Of a DNA stretch of 9,535 nucleotides, positions 1 through 6,519 are shown in pieces; position 1 is the stretch's first letter, and each line of letters starts with the position of its first letter. Source of the DNA: JAZKIX01 sp040384645 (GTDB lineage: Bacteria > Pseudomonadota > Gammaproteobacteria > Burkholderiales > Burkholderiaceae_D); the NCBI GenBank assembly GCA_040384645.1, contig JAZKIX010000164.1:1-9535 (forward strand). The letters are read 5' to 3'. The notes below the pieces were generated by a model. It ran no database searches and was not told where the DNA came from. It saw only the letters and a program-made list of their open reading frames with translations. Position numbers and translations under genes: made by a program.

Positions 1-1
1 T

Positions 2-121
2 TCGCCGGATATCAAGGTATGTTTGCAAGTATCGGGCTATGGTCGTGAGGTAGAATTGCACGCGTTTTCCGACAAAGGTTTTCAATGCCTCGCCCAGCTC
101 CATTTCGCACCCAGTCTGTGA
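2..121 (+). CDS. tsaE: C-terminal end of TsaE (tRNA t6A biosynthesis ATPase), partial
   Basis: This is an open frame running from the window edge to a TGA at 119-121, giving 39 residues that begin SPDIKVCLQV and end HFAPSL. The pattern, a beta strand with G-R-x-V-x-L, then a short strand and KGFQCLAQL, resembles the tail of TsaE (YjeE). TsaE is the small cytoplasmic P-loop ATPase that works with TsaB and TsaD to make threonylcarbamoyladenosine at A37 of ANN-decoding tRNAs. The Walker motifs lie outside the window, so the call rests on this tail and on gene order: tsaE directly before an amidase_3 gene is a classic arrangement. The stop lies 37 bp inside the next gene, amiC, in another frame, which suggests translational coupling. 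The identification is probable, not proven. Confidence 0.68.
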   Translation, partial: SPDIKVCLQVSGYGREVELHAFSDKGFQCLAQLHFAPSL

Positions 122-1509
122 CCGCCGGCACTACCACAAAGAGCCGCCGCACGGTGCTCAAGGCTGGCGGCACATTGCTGCTATCGGTACTGGTACCGCA
201 GCAAGCCTATGCCGCGCAAATCATGGCGGTGCGGGTCTGGCCGGCGGAAGATTACACCCGCGTCACGCTGGAAAACGACAGCGACCTGAAGACTACCCAT
301 TTCATCGTCAAAGACCCGTTGCGGCTGGTGGTCGATATCGAAGGGCTCGACCTCAATCCGACGCTCAAGGGCTTGGTAGCAAAAATCCAGTCGAACGATC
401 CCTACATCCGTCAGGTGCGGGTCGGCCAAAACCGGGCCAATGTGGTGCGGCTGGTATTCGATTTGAAAGAAGAAGTACGGCCGCAAGTATTTACGCTGGC
501 GCCAATTGGCGAATACAAACACCGCCTGATTTTCGATCTGTATCCCGTCAATGCGCCAGACCCGATTCTGGCATTGATTGAAAAAGGCGAATGGTCGCGC
601 GATACACCACTGATCGCTAAAGCGCCACTGATCGAAAATAAGCCCGAACCCGAAGTAAGACCAGCACCACCAGAATTACCGGTCACGCCACCGCTGGCCA
701 AGGTCGAGCCGAAACCTGAATCCAAGCCGGAACTGAAGGCCGAACTCAAGCCTGAAAAATTGCAATTGACACGCATGATCACCATTGCGCTCGACCCCGG
801 CCACGGCGGCGAAGACCCGGGCGCGGTCGGCAAAGGCGGCAGTTACGAAAAGCATGTGGTACTGGCGATTGCCAAGCGGCTCAAAGCCAAGATCGAAGAA
901 CAACCCAATATGCGGGTCATGCTAACGCGCGACGGCGATTATTTTGTGCCGCTGCCGGTGCGGGTGCAAAAGGCACGCAAGGTGCAGGCCGACTTGTTCA
1001 TGTCGATCCACGCCGATGCTTTTGTCGAGTCAACCGCACGCGGTTCCTCGGTCTTTGTCCTATCGGAAAAAGGCGCCAGTTCAACCGCAGCGCGCTGGCT
1101 GGCCAATAAGGAAAACGCGGCTGACTTGATCGGCGGCGTCAATATCAAGAGCCATGACCGGCAACTGGCCAGTGTCTTGCTTGACCTGTCTACCACAGCG
1201 CAAATCAATGACAGCATGAAACTGGGTAAGGCGGTTTTAAGCGAGATTGGCGGCATCAACAAATTGCATCGCGGTCTGGTAGAACAAGCCGGTTTTGCGG
1301 TCTTGAAAGCGCCGGATATTCCCAGTATCCTGATCGAGACTGCCTTCATTTCCAACCCGGAAGAAGAGGCAAAATTGACTGACGATGTTTATCAAGACCA
1401 GATGGCGGAAGCGGTGCTCAAGGGAATCAAGAAAGACCTGGAGTCGCTCGAGAACACCCGCCAGCGGNNNNNNNNNNATCCGCCACTGGCAAAAAGTCGC
1501 ATGACTTGA
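85..1509 (+). CDS. amiC: N-acetylmuramoyl-L-alanine amidase AmiC, Tat-exported (contains assembly gap)
   Basis: This is a periplasmic zinc amidase that cuts the bond between MurNAc and L-Ala in septal peptidoglycan during daughter-cell separation. Residues 1-44 form a Tat signal (SRRTVLKAGG with the twin Arg at 21-22, a hydrophobic stretch, and AYA-A cleavage around 43). An AMIN domain (about 45-155), which binds peptidoglycan, follows. Next is a Pro/Glu/Lys-rich linker with KPE repeats (about 185-228), then the amidase_3 domain (231-455). The expected zinc and catalytic residues are present: His240 in DPGHGG, Glu255, His309 in SIHAD and Glu418 in ETAF. The ATG at 85 has AAAGG six bases upstream. 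A GTG at 118 overlapping the tsaE stop as GTGA is an alternative start that keeps the Tat motif. Ten Ns at 1468-1477 interrupt the C-terminus; the final PPLAKSRMT looks like the family tail, but residues DLESLENTRQR before the Ns do not. Confidence 0.95.
   Translation: MPRPAPFRTQSVTAGTTTKSRRTVLKAGGTLLLSVLVPQQAYAAQIMAVRVWPAEDYTRVTLENDSDLKTTHFIVKDPLRLVVDIEGLDLNPTLKGLVAKIQSNDPYIRQVRVGQNRANVVRLVFDLKEEVRPQVFTLAPIGEYKHRLIFDLYPVNAPDPILALIEKGEWSRDTPLIAKAPLIENKPEPEVRPAPPELPVTPPLAKVEPKPESKPELKAELKPEKLQLTRMITIALDPGHGGEDPGAVGKGGSYEKHVVLAIAKRLKAKIEEQPNMRVMLTRDGDYFVPLPVRVQKARKVQADLFMSIHADAFVESTARGSSVFVLSEKGASSTAARWLANKENAADLIGGVNIKSHDRQLASVLLDLSTTAQINDSMKLGKAVLSEIGGINKLHRGLVEQAGFAVLKAPDIPSILIETAFISNPEEEAKLTDDVYQDQMAEAVLKGIKKDLESLENTRQRXXXXPPLAKSRMT
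1468..1477. other. Assembly gap (10 Ns) inside amiC
   Basis: Ten consecutive undetermined bases fall in the 3' end of amiC. Taken literally the run keeps the reading frame, because the codons after it give a PPLAKSRMT tail and a stop at 1507-1509. Ten is a conventional placeholder, so the true gap length is unknown. Confidence 0.99.
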
Positions 1510-1573
1510 AGCCCGACGTCAGCGAGGGTCGCAAGACTTACACGGCAGGTCCCATTTCCAGCAAACACAAGCC

Positions 1574-2434
1574 ATGACGACGAACCCGATCATCCGCTTT
1601 GGGCAATTGCCTGCAGTTCATTTGCAAGCGCCAGATGGCGCAGAAGCGACAATCACCCTGTTCGGCGCGCACGTGGTGTCGTGGCGGCCGGCCAGTGGCA
1701 GCGAACAATTATTTTGCGCTAGCCAAGCGGTGCTGGATGGCAGTAAGGCGATCCGCGGTGGCATCCCTGTCATCTTCCCGCAATTTGCCGCACGCGGCGA
1801 TGGCTTGCGGCATGGTTTTGCCCGCGTCAGTGAATGGCAAGTCGAGCAAAACGGCGTGGCCAATGGTGTCAGCTTTGCCGAATTTTCACTGACTTCCGCT
1901 GGTTCGTCTGCACCCAACTGGCCGCATGAATTCGCTCTCCTATTGCGGGTGGCGGTACACGCCGAGCAATTGCAATTGAGTTTGAGGGTTCGCAATACCG
2001 GAGCACATCCTTTTTCATTCGCGGCTGCCTTCCATACCTATTTCAAGGTCGAAGAATTTTCAGCGTGCGCCATCAAGGGCTTACATGATATGGCGTATGC
2101 AGATCACACGGTGACGCCGACGCAAGCGGCGCATCAGGCCGAAGTACTGCTGCATACCACAGCGGCATTGGATCGCGTCTACCATCAGATTCCAGGCGAT
2201 TTGGAACTATTGCAAAAGGTTAACAGCTTGATACTGCAGCAAGAGGGATTTTGCGATGCCGTGATCTGGAATCCGGGCAACGTTGCGCTGGCCGATCTGG
2301 CGCAAGATGACTATCGCCACTTCATTTGTATCGAAGCGGCGATGATCGATCCGTATTGGCTGAAGGCGGGTGAAGAATGGTGCGGTCTGCACAGCATGCG
2401 CAGCGCGACAATCGACAATAATTGCGCAGCTTGA
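1574..2434 (+). CDS. D-hexose-6-phosphate mutarotase (YeaD / YMR099C type aldose 1-epimerase)
   Basis: This 286-residue cytoplasmic enzyme is of the galactose-mutarotase-like beta-sandwich fold. The family interconverts alpha and beta anomers of hexose 6-phosphates such as glucose-6-phosphate, feeding glycolysis and the pentose phosphate route. Diagnostic stretches are GAHVVSWRP (31-39), RGGIPVIFPQF (61-71) and LRHGFAR (78-84). The likely catalytic pair is His154 in FHTYF and Glu254 in CIEAA, matching the His and Glu of characterised members. Length is normal for the family. It starts 64 bp after the amiC stop with no terminator between them, so read-through from amiC is likely. No convincing Shine-Dalgarno sequence precedes the ATG. 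Its stop is nine bases from the stop of the convergent carbonic anhydrase gene. Substrate specificity is inferred from family, not seen. Confidence 0.92.
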   Translation: MTTNPIIRFGQLPAVHLQAPDGAEATITLFGAHVVSWRPASGSEQLFCASQAVLDGSKAIRGGIPVIFPQFAARGDGLRHGFARVSEWQVEQNGVANGVSFAEFSLTSAGSSAPNWPHEFALLLRVAVHAEQLQLSLRVRNTGAHPFSFAAAFHTYFKVEEFSACAIKGLHDMAYADHTVTPTQAAHQAEVLLHTTAALDRVYHQIPGDLELLQKVNSLILQQEGFCDAVIWNPGNVALADLAQDDYRHFICIEAAMIDPYWLKAGEEWCGLHSMRSATIDNNCAA

Positions 2435-2443
2435 CTGAATTGC

Positions 2444-3547
2444 TCAGTTCGATTGCTTGATCATGCGCCCCGACGCGCTTTGAATCGGCCTTGCATTCAT
2501 GGGATAGAGTTTGCTGAAAATTGCGATCTGCTCGAACGAGGCTTGGATCGGTTCTTTCATCACCATCCACAACACGTTTTCGCTACACGGCGGCGTCGTC
2601 ATCGACCCCATATAGGTGTAGTAGTCGCGCCGCGCTGGCAAGATTTGGTTGAGATCCAACGCAGACGATGCCACTAGCGCATCGTTTTTTTCCAGCGGTA
2701 AATTATTCCAGACCGATTGGATCGCCGTATGCGGTTTGCCACGCTCGATCAAGACTGCGACCACCGCCAGCCGGCCATCCAGATCCTTGTGTACCAAGTG
2801 CGCCACCATTTCAAAACCCTTGCCATTGATGCGTTCTTCGGCAGGGCGATGGAAGTGGAATTGCACCAGTTCATAAGTACGGCCCATCACGCTGATGGTA
2901 TTGCCGGCGCCGATATTGACCTGCACCGTATGGCCATTGTCGATCACATTAAAACCAGTCGGCCGGTAGTCGAACGCGATCTGTTCCAAATCGACCCGGA
3001 TACCATCGCGGATATCAATCGGGGATTGGCGATTGCCAGTGTCGCACTTGCTCCACGACGGGTTTATTTTGCCCCAGCCGGTCGGGCCGCCCTCGCCTTC
3101 GTAACTCCAATGCGCCGCGTGCGCCAAACTTGCACTGGACGTCTTGCTGGCAATTGCCACGGTACTCATCGATATTTTTGACGGTGCGCCATGCACCGCG
3201 GACGACACATGTTCGGTAATCGGCGCCAGCCTTGCCGCCTTGGCCGCTTGTGCGGCTTTAGCGGCATTGCGCGCACGTAAGGCTGCCATTCGAGTGGCGA
3301 TCTTGACCGCCAATTCGTCCGCAGCGGCCGCATCTTCCTTGGCGCGGGTTGCCGCCAGCGATGCGGCGGCGGCGCTCAATGAAGGGGGCTTTGGTAGGTC
3401 CTTGACCGCATCTTTGATAACGGTTTTTTCCGGCAAGGCCGGTTGGATGGAAGCGCTGGCCGAGCCATGTGCAGCCGGTACAGGGTCACTGGCATGGGCG
3501 CTATCGAGGAGACATGCACAACAGAGAATGGCGACGATTGGGCGCAT
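2444..3547 (-). CDS. Secreted alpha-class carbonic anhydrase with Ala-rich N-terminal extension
   Basis: This 367-residue protein is predicted to be periplasmic and to interconvert CO2 and bicarbonate. A Sec signal peptide (1-19, cleavage after DSAHA) leads into a low-complexity Ala/Lys/Arg region (about 20-140) with a probable long helix at 58-108. The catalytic domain runs from HWSYEGEGG (146) to about 360. The three zinc ligands are His231 and His233 in QFHFH and His250 in MVAHLVH. GNRQSPIDI (171-179), proton-shuttle-like His206 and MTTPPC (316-321) are all in place. Cys168 and Cys321 sit where bacterial alpha enzymes carry a disulfide, which fits an oxidising compartment. Catalytic domain size is ordinary; the roughly 120-residue extension is what makes the protein long. 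AGGA five bases before the ATG supports the start. It lies 81 bp downstream of dedA on the same strand and may be co-transcribed with it. Confidence 0.93.
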   Translation of the reverse strand: MRPIVAILCCACLLDSAHASDPVPAAHGSASASIQPALPEKTVIKDAVKDLPKPPSLSAAAASLAATRAKEDAAAADELAVKIATRMAALRARNAAKAAQAAKAARLAPITEHVSSAVHGAPSKISMSTVAIASKTSSASLAHAAHWSYEGEGGPTGWGKINPSWSKCDTGNRQSPIDIRDGIRVDLEQIAFDYRPTGFNVIDNGHTVQVNIGAGNTISVMGRTYELVQFHFHRPAEERINGKGFEMVAHLVHKDLDGRLAVVAVLIERGKPHTAIQSVWNNLPLEKNDALVASSALDLNQILPARRDYYTYMGSMTTPPCSENVLWMVMKEPIQASFEQIAIFSKLYPMNARPIQSASGRMIKQSN

Positions 3548-3628
3548 GGCGGTCCTGAAAAGTAGAAAGGAAAGGACAGCTTGATGTGCTAAGCAGTCTT
3601 CCCTTTTACGGCCAATTCACAGCCAAAC

Positions 3629-4288
3629 TTAAGGCTTGGCTTGACGCCTGCGCCACATCTTTCGGCCCAAATTCCACAAGCTGCCTAAGAGCACTGGCAG
3701 CACCGCTGCGCCGACTCCGATAATGACGATGGTATTGAGATGGTTTTTGATGATGGGGATATTGCCGAAGAAATAGCCGCCTGCCACCAAGGACACAACC
3801 CACAATACGGCACCGATGACGTTGAACAGTTGGAACTTGGTATGCGTCATATCCGAGACGCCGGCCACAAACGGGGCAAAGGTGCGCACAACCGGGATGA
3901 AGCGCGCCAGGATGATGGTTTTACCGCCGTGTTTTTCAAAAAAATCGTGGGTGCGGCGCAGTGCATCTTGATTCAGCCAGCGGTAATTATGGGTAAATAC
4001 CCTTTGGCCGATAGCTTCGCCGATCCAATAATTGCTGGTATTGCCGGTGATTGCGGCGATGATCAGCAGTCCCATCAAGACCCAGACATTCATTGCACCC
4101 GAAGCGCAAAAAGCACCACCGATAAACAACAGCGTATCGCCTGGCAAGAAAAACAGCACGACCAGCCCGGTCTCACAAAATACGATAGCGAACAGCACCG
4201 CATACACCAGCGTGCCGTATTGCGCGATCACTTGGCCGAGAGCCTTGTCGACATGCAAAATCATGTCAAAAAATTGCATTAAATCCAT
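3629..4288 (-). CDS. dedA: DedA family inner-membrane protein
   Basis: This 219-residue polytopic membrane protein (PF09335, DedA/SNARE-associated/VTT family) is linked in bacteria to membrane homeostasis, proton-motive force, and recycling of the lipid carrier undecaprenyl phosphate. MDLMQFFDMILHVDKAL and the FCETGLV segment resemble E. coli DedA more than YqjA or YghB. Key residues are Glu39 in FCETG, Asp51 in FLPGD, and the ARFIPVVRTFAP motif (128-139) with Arg129 and Arg135, equivalents of residues essential in characterised members. Hydrophobic segments lie around 27-47, 52-84, 137-175 and 185-205, followed by a basic tail (RKMWRRRQAK). The frame is open upstream to 4372, but I chose the ATG at 4288 because AAGGAA lies five or six bases before it and the family begins there. 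The exact transported substrate is not deducible from the sequence. Confidence 0.93.
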   Translation of the reverse strand: MDLMQFFDMILHVDKALGQVIAQYGTLVYAVLFAIVFCETGLVVLFFLPGDTLLFIGGAFCASGAMNVWVLMGLLIIAAITGNTSNYWIGEAIGQRVFTHNYRWLNQDALRRTHDFFEKHGGKTIILARFIPVVRTFAPFVAGVSDMTHTKFQLFNVIGAVLWVVSLVAGGYFFGNIPIIKNHLNTIVIIGVGAAVLPVLLGSLWNLGRKMWRRRQAKP

Positions 4289-4376
4289 AATTTTCCTTGG
4301 TAGCGGGCGAAATGATACACGAGCCAATTGGAAAACCGGATCCAATTTTGCGATGCGCCAGATATTTCGCAATTTG

Positions 4377-4449
4377 ATAGGGGTATAGGCAAAATTATGC
4401 CATCACCCGCAGGGTTTCATTGGGCAATAAATAATACTAGGCGGAGTAT
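4377..4449 (+). repeat. Diverged intergenic repeat, copy A
   Basis: This segment aligns with 9349-9422. Shared blocks in the same order are ATAGGG(A)GTATAGGCA, CCCGCA and AATAATACT-N6-AGTAT, with identical distances from TATAGGC onward. By hand count 42 of 67 columns are identical (4384-4450 against 9357-9423), plus one single-base indel near the left end. The right end contains the inverted pair ATACT/AGTAT with a six-base spacer. In this copy GGCA-N6-TGCC (4388-4401) could form a small hairpin. It sits about 90 bp upstream of dedA. Function is unknown; orientation is given arbitrarily as plus. Confidence 0.5.
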
Positions 4450-4567
4450 ATCTCGATTATAGGATCGTGCTGGCGCGACTAAGGGGGCCGAAAGCGAGTA
4501 GATTTTGGGGCGTCATACGATGGCGAGGCAGCGCCGTTTTCCTGCCTGAAAAGGACCAACCCGCTAG

Positions 4568-4607
4568 CGATAAGAAACGGGCAATGGTCCCGATCAGCCA
4601 TTGCCCG
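4568..4607 (-). terminator. Rho-independent terminator of the chemoreceptor gene
   Basis: CGGGCAATGG (4578-4587) and CCATTGCCCG (4598-4607) form a perfect ten-base-pair stem around a ten-base loop. On the minus strand, the direction of the chemoreceptor gene, the stem is followed by TTTCTTATC. It begins about 20 bp past the TAG/TAA-side end of that gene, exactly where an intrinsic terminator is expected. It should keep chemoreceptor transcription out of dedA. Confidence 0.88.
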
Positions 4608-4626
4608 GCGGGTATTCGACGCTACC

Positions 4627-6324
4627 CTACAATTTTTCCCATTGATCGCCTTGGTCCGCACTCTCATGCGCCAATTGCATTGGCGCTGCGCCTGCGGCTG
4701 GCTCGATTTGTGGCGCATCAAAGTCGGACTGCGCGTCGGATTCAGGCTCAAACTCGTCGGATTCTTCCGACGCCGTCTCGCGGGTGTCGTCAAGTTGAAA
4801 AATGCTGACCACGTGCGATAACTGGCGCGCCTCGTCTTGCATCGATTCGGCCGCTGCTGCCGCCTGTTCCACCAGCGCTGCATTTTGCTGGGTCACTTCA
4901 TCCATCTGCGAGATGGCACGGTTGATTTGCTCGATGCCTTGCGATTGTTCCTGGCTGGCGGCGGTGATTTCGCCCATGATGTCGGTGACGTGGCGGATGC
5001 TGTCAACCACTTCGCGCATGGTGGTGCCGGCTTGATCGACCAACTTGGTGCCGTTCGATACCTGCGCGACCGAATCGCCGATCAAGGTCTTGATTTCCTT
5101 GGCGGCACCGGCTGAGCGCTGCGCCAGATTGCGCACCTCGGCCGCCACCACGGCAAAGCCGCGACCTTGTTCGCCGGCGCGGGCCGCTTCCACTGCGGCG
5201 TTCAGGGCAAGAATATTGGTCTGGAAGGCAATGCCGTCGATCACGCCGATAATGTCGACGATTTTTTTGGACGACGCATTGATGGCAGCCATGGTCTCGA
5301 TCACATGCGCCACTACCGAACCGCCACGGCTGGCCACTTCCGAGGCCGACACTGCCAGTTGATTCGCCTGGCGCGCATTGTCGGCATTTTGCTTGACCGT
5401 GCTGGAGAATTCTTCCATCGACGACGCGGTTTCTTCCAGCGAAGCGGCTTGTTCTTCTGTGCGCGACGACAAATCCAGATTACCGGCGGCGATCTCGCTC
5501 GATGCCGTGCTGATGATATCGGTACCGCGCCGGACTTTACCGACAATACCGACCAAGCCCGTGTTCATATCGTTCAAGGCATGCATCAACTGGCTAGTCT
5601 CGTCGCGTCCCTTGACGTCCATCTGACTGGTCAAATCGCCATCGGCCACCTTGCGCGCCACATTGACCGCTTGCTTTAACGGTTTGGTAATGCTGCGGGT
5701 AACGAAAAATCCAACCAACGCACTTAAAATTGCCGCAGCCGATACCAGAATCAGAATCGTCATTTGAATTTTGGTAGCAGATTTTTTGGACTCTTTGCCC
5801 GCTTTGATCATCAGATTACCGTGGTAACCAATGAGGTTGTCGAGTCCGAGCACCAAGGCCTTGTGATTTTTTGCCATATGTTCGGTCGCATGGGCCTTGG
5901 CTTCTTCCATCTTGTTTTCACGCGCGAGCTCAACAAATGTCTTTTGCCCAGCCATGTAGGTTTCCCGATTAAGATCCATGCCACGAAAAATGGTACGTGC
6001 CAGAGAAGTCGTCGCGCTTTTCTTTAATTCATCAAACTTGCTCTTCAGACTTTCAGCAAGTTTATCCAGCTTGTCCAGCTCACGATTGATCAATTCTGGC
6101 TCGGTCAACAATAGGACATCACGACTGATTGTGGCGGTATCGTTGAGCGCATCCTTGGTTTCCCGGGCTAGCACCGTATTGGGATAACGATCAGTATTGG
6201 TGAGCGTGATATCCGCATTCAGATTGCCAATCTGCACATAACAAAGCGCTGCAATCGCAAACAAAGACGCAATAATGATGGCAAAACTCAATGCCAGCCG
6301 CTGTCCAATTGTAAGTTTGTTCAA
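4627..6324 (-). CDS. Methyl-accepting chemotaxis protein (transmembrane chemoreceptor), TTG start
   Basis: This 565-residue inner-membrane receptor would signal through CheW and CheA to the flagellar motor. Numbered from the TTG: TM1 about 10-31, a helical periplasmic sensor of about 155 residues resembling a four-helix-bundle (4HB_MCP) domain, and TM2 about 187-208. HAMP follows (about 209-262), then the methylation and signalling coiled coil. The hallmark hairpin DGIAFQTNILALNAAVEAAR with AGEQGRGFAVVAAEVRNLAQ after it spans about 363-402. An acidic, probably disordered tail (about 510-560) ends in DQWEKL. The frame is open to an ATG at 6477, but I place the start at TTG 6324. AAGGAG (6333-6338) lies eight bases before it, and family members begin with a short basic NKLTIGQR stretch before TM1. 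The ligand cannot be predicted. It is followed by a strong terminator and is divergent from mutL. Confidence 0.93.
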   Translation of the reverse strand: MNKLTIGQRLALSFAIIIASLFAIAALCYVQIGNLNADITLTNTDRYPNTVLARETKDALNDTATISRDVLLLTEPELINRELDKLDKLAESLKSKFDELKKSATTSLARTIFRGMDLNRETYMAGQKTFVELARENKMEEAKAHATEHMAKNHKALVLGLDNLIGYHGNLMIKAGKESKKSATKIQMTILILVSAAAILSALVGFFVTRSITKPLKQAVNVARKVADGDLTSQMDVKGRDETSQLMHALNDMNTGLVGIVGKVRRGTDIISTASSEIAAGNLDLSSRTEEQAASLEETASSMEEFSSTVKQNADNARQANQLAVSASEVASRGGSVVAHVIETMAAINASSKKIVDIIGVIDGIAFQTNILALNAAVEAARAGEQGRGFAVVAAEVRNLAQRSAGAAKEIKTLIGDSVAQVSNGTKLVDQAGTTMREVVDSIRHVTDIMGEITAASQEQSQGIEQINRAISQMDEVTQQNAALVEQAAAAAESMQDEARQLSHVVSIFQLDDTRETASEESDEFEPESDAQSDFDAPQIEPAAGAAPMQLAHESADQGDQWEKL

Positions 6325-6332
6325 TTGCGTAT

Positions 6333-6338
6333 CTCCTT
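6333..6338 (-). promoter_or_regulatory. Shine-Dalgarno AAGGAG that fixes a TTG start for the chemoreceptor
   Basis: On the minus strand AAGGAG is followed by ATACGCAA and then TTG-AAC-AAA. This is the only strong ribosome-binding site near the 5' end, and it favours the TTG at 6324 over the ATG 51 codons upstream, which would add a non-family leader. Confidence 0.8.
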
Positions 6339-6397
6339 GCGTGGGCCTATCAGGAATTATTGACTGCAATGCCACCCATAGTAGAGCAGCTTGGTCC

Positions 6398-6425
6398 AAT
6401 TCGGTAGACGAAGAAAACAATTTTG
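6398..6425 (-). promoter_or_regulatory. Possible flagellar sigma-28 (FliA) promoter of the chemoreceptor
   Basis: On the minus strand CAAAATTG (6418-6425) and ACCGAATT (6398-6405) are 12 bases apart. They partly match the FliA boxes TAAAGTTT and GCCGATAA: five of eight and four of eight, including the CCGA core. Spacing is one base longer than the usual 11. It would start transcription about 65 bases before the TTG. The match is weak; it is offered because chemoreceptor genes are commonly FliA-dependent. Confidence 0.22.
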
Positions 6426-6462
6426 ACGTTTGGTTTCGCAATGGCAACACTTGGCGGGCGTA

Positions 6463-6489
6463 TTGCGGCAAAAGCACGCCAGCTATAAT
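6463..6489 (+). promoter_or_regulatory. Sigma-70 type promoter for mutL-miaA
   Basis: A perfect -10 hexamer TATAAT lies at 6484-6489. The best -35 is TTGCGG at 6463-6468, 15 bases away, shorter than the ideal 17. Predicted transcription start is near 6496, giving a leader of about 24 bases before the mutL ATG. It lies in the divergent space with the chemoreceptor gene. Confidence 0.55.
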
Positions 6490-6519
6490 TCGATCCTGAC
6501 CGCTTTTCCTTTCTAATCT

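Larger units (their letters stand above)
4289..4626. other. Intergenic region between the dedA start and the chemoreceptor stop
   Basis: This 338-bp space holds no credible gene. From the dedA side it contains the dedA ribosome-binding site, a diverged repeat shared with the miaA-tRNA spacer (4377-4449), and a GC-rich stretch with a six-base-pair inverted repeat AGGCAG/CTGCCT (4526-4531 and 4542-4547) of unknown role. The chemoreceptor terminator (4568-4607) lies at the other end. I could not pick a convincing dedA promoter; TATCAT on the minus strand about 25 bp before the dedA start is a possible -10 box with no good -35 partner. The short open frames here lack ribosome-binding sites and family-like sequence. 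Confidence 0.7.

Noticed and set aside
2434..2448. Small hairpin ACTGA-ATTGC-TCAGT at the convergent ends of the mutarotase and carbonic anhydrase genes
   Set aside because: The stem is only five A/T-rich pairs and no T-run follows on either strand, so I do not call it a bidirectional terminator.
3740..4282. 180-codon open frame on the plus strand, antisense to dedA
   Set aside because: The minus-strand frame gives a clear DedA protein with conserved catalytic motifs; the plus frame is its complement shadow.
4377..4530. Possible riboswitch or other structured leader upstream of dedA
   Set aside because: I looked for recognisable riboswitch core motifs on both strands and saw none; the pairings in this region are short and not shared with repeat copy B.
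4467..4808. 113-codon open frame on the plus strand in the dedA-chemoreceptor spacer
   Set aside because: It runs through the terminator hairpin and into the antisense of the chemoreceptor tail, has no ribosome-binding site, and its Arg/Pro-rich translation resembles an out-of-frame shadow.
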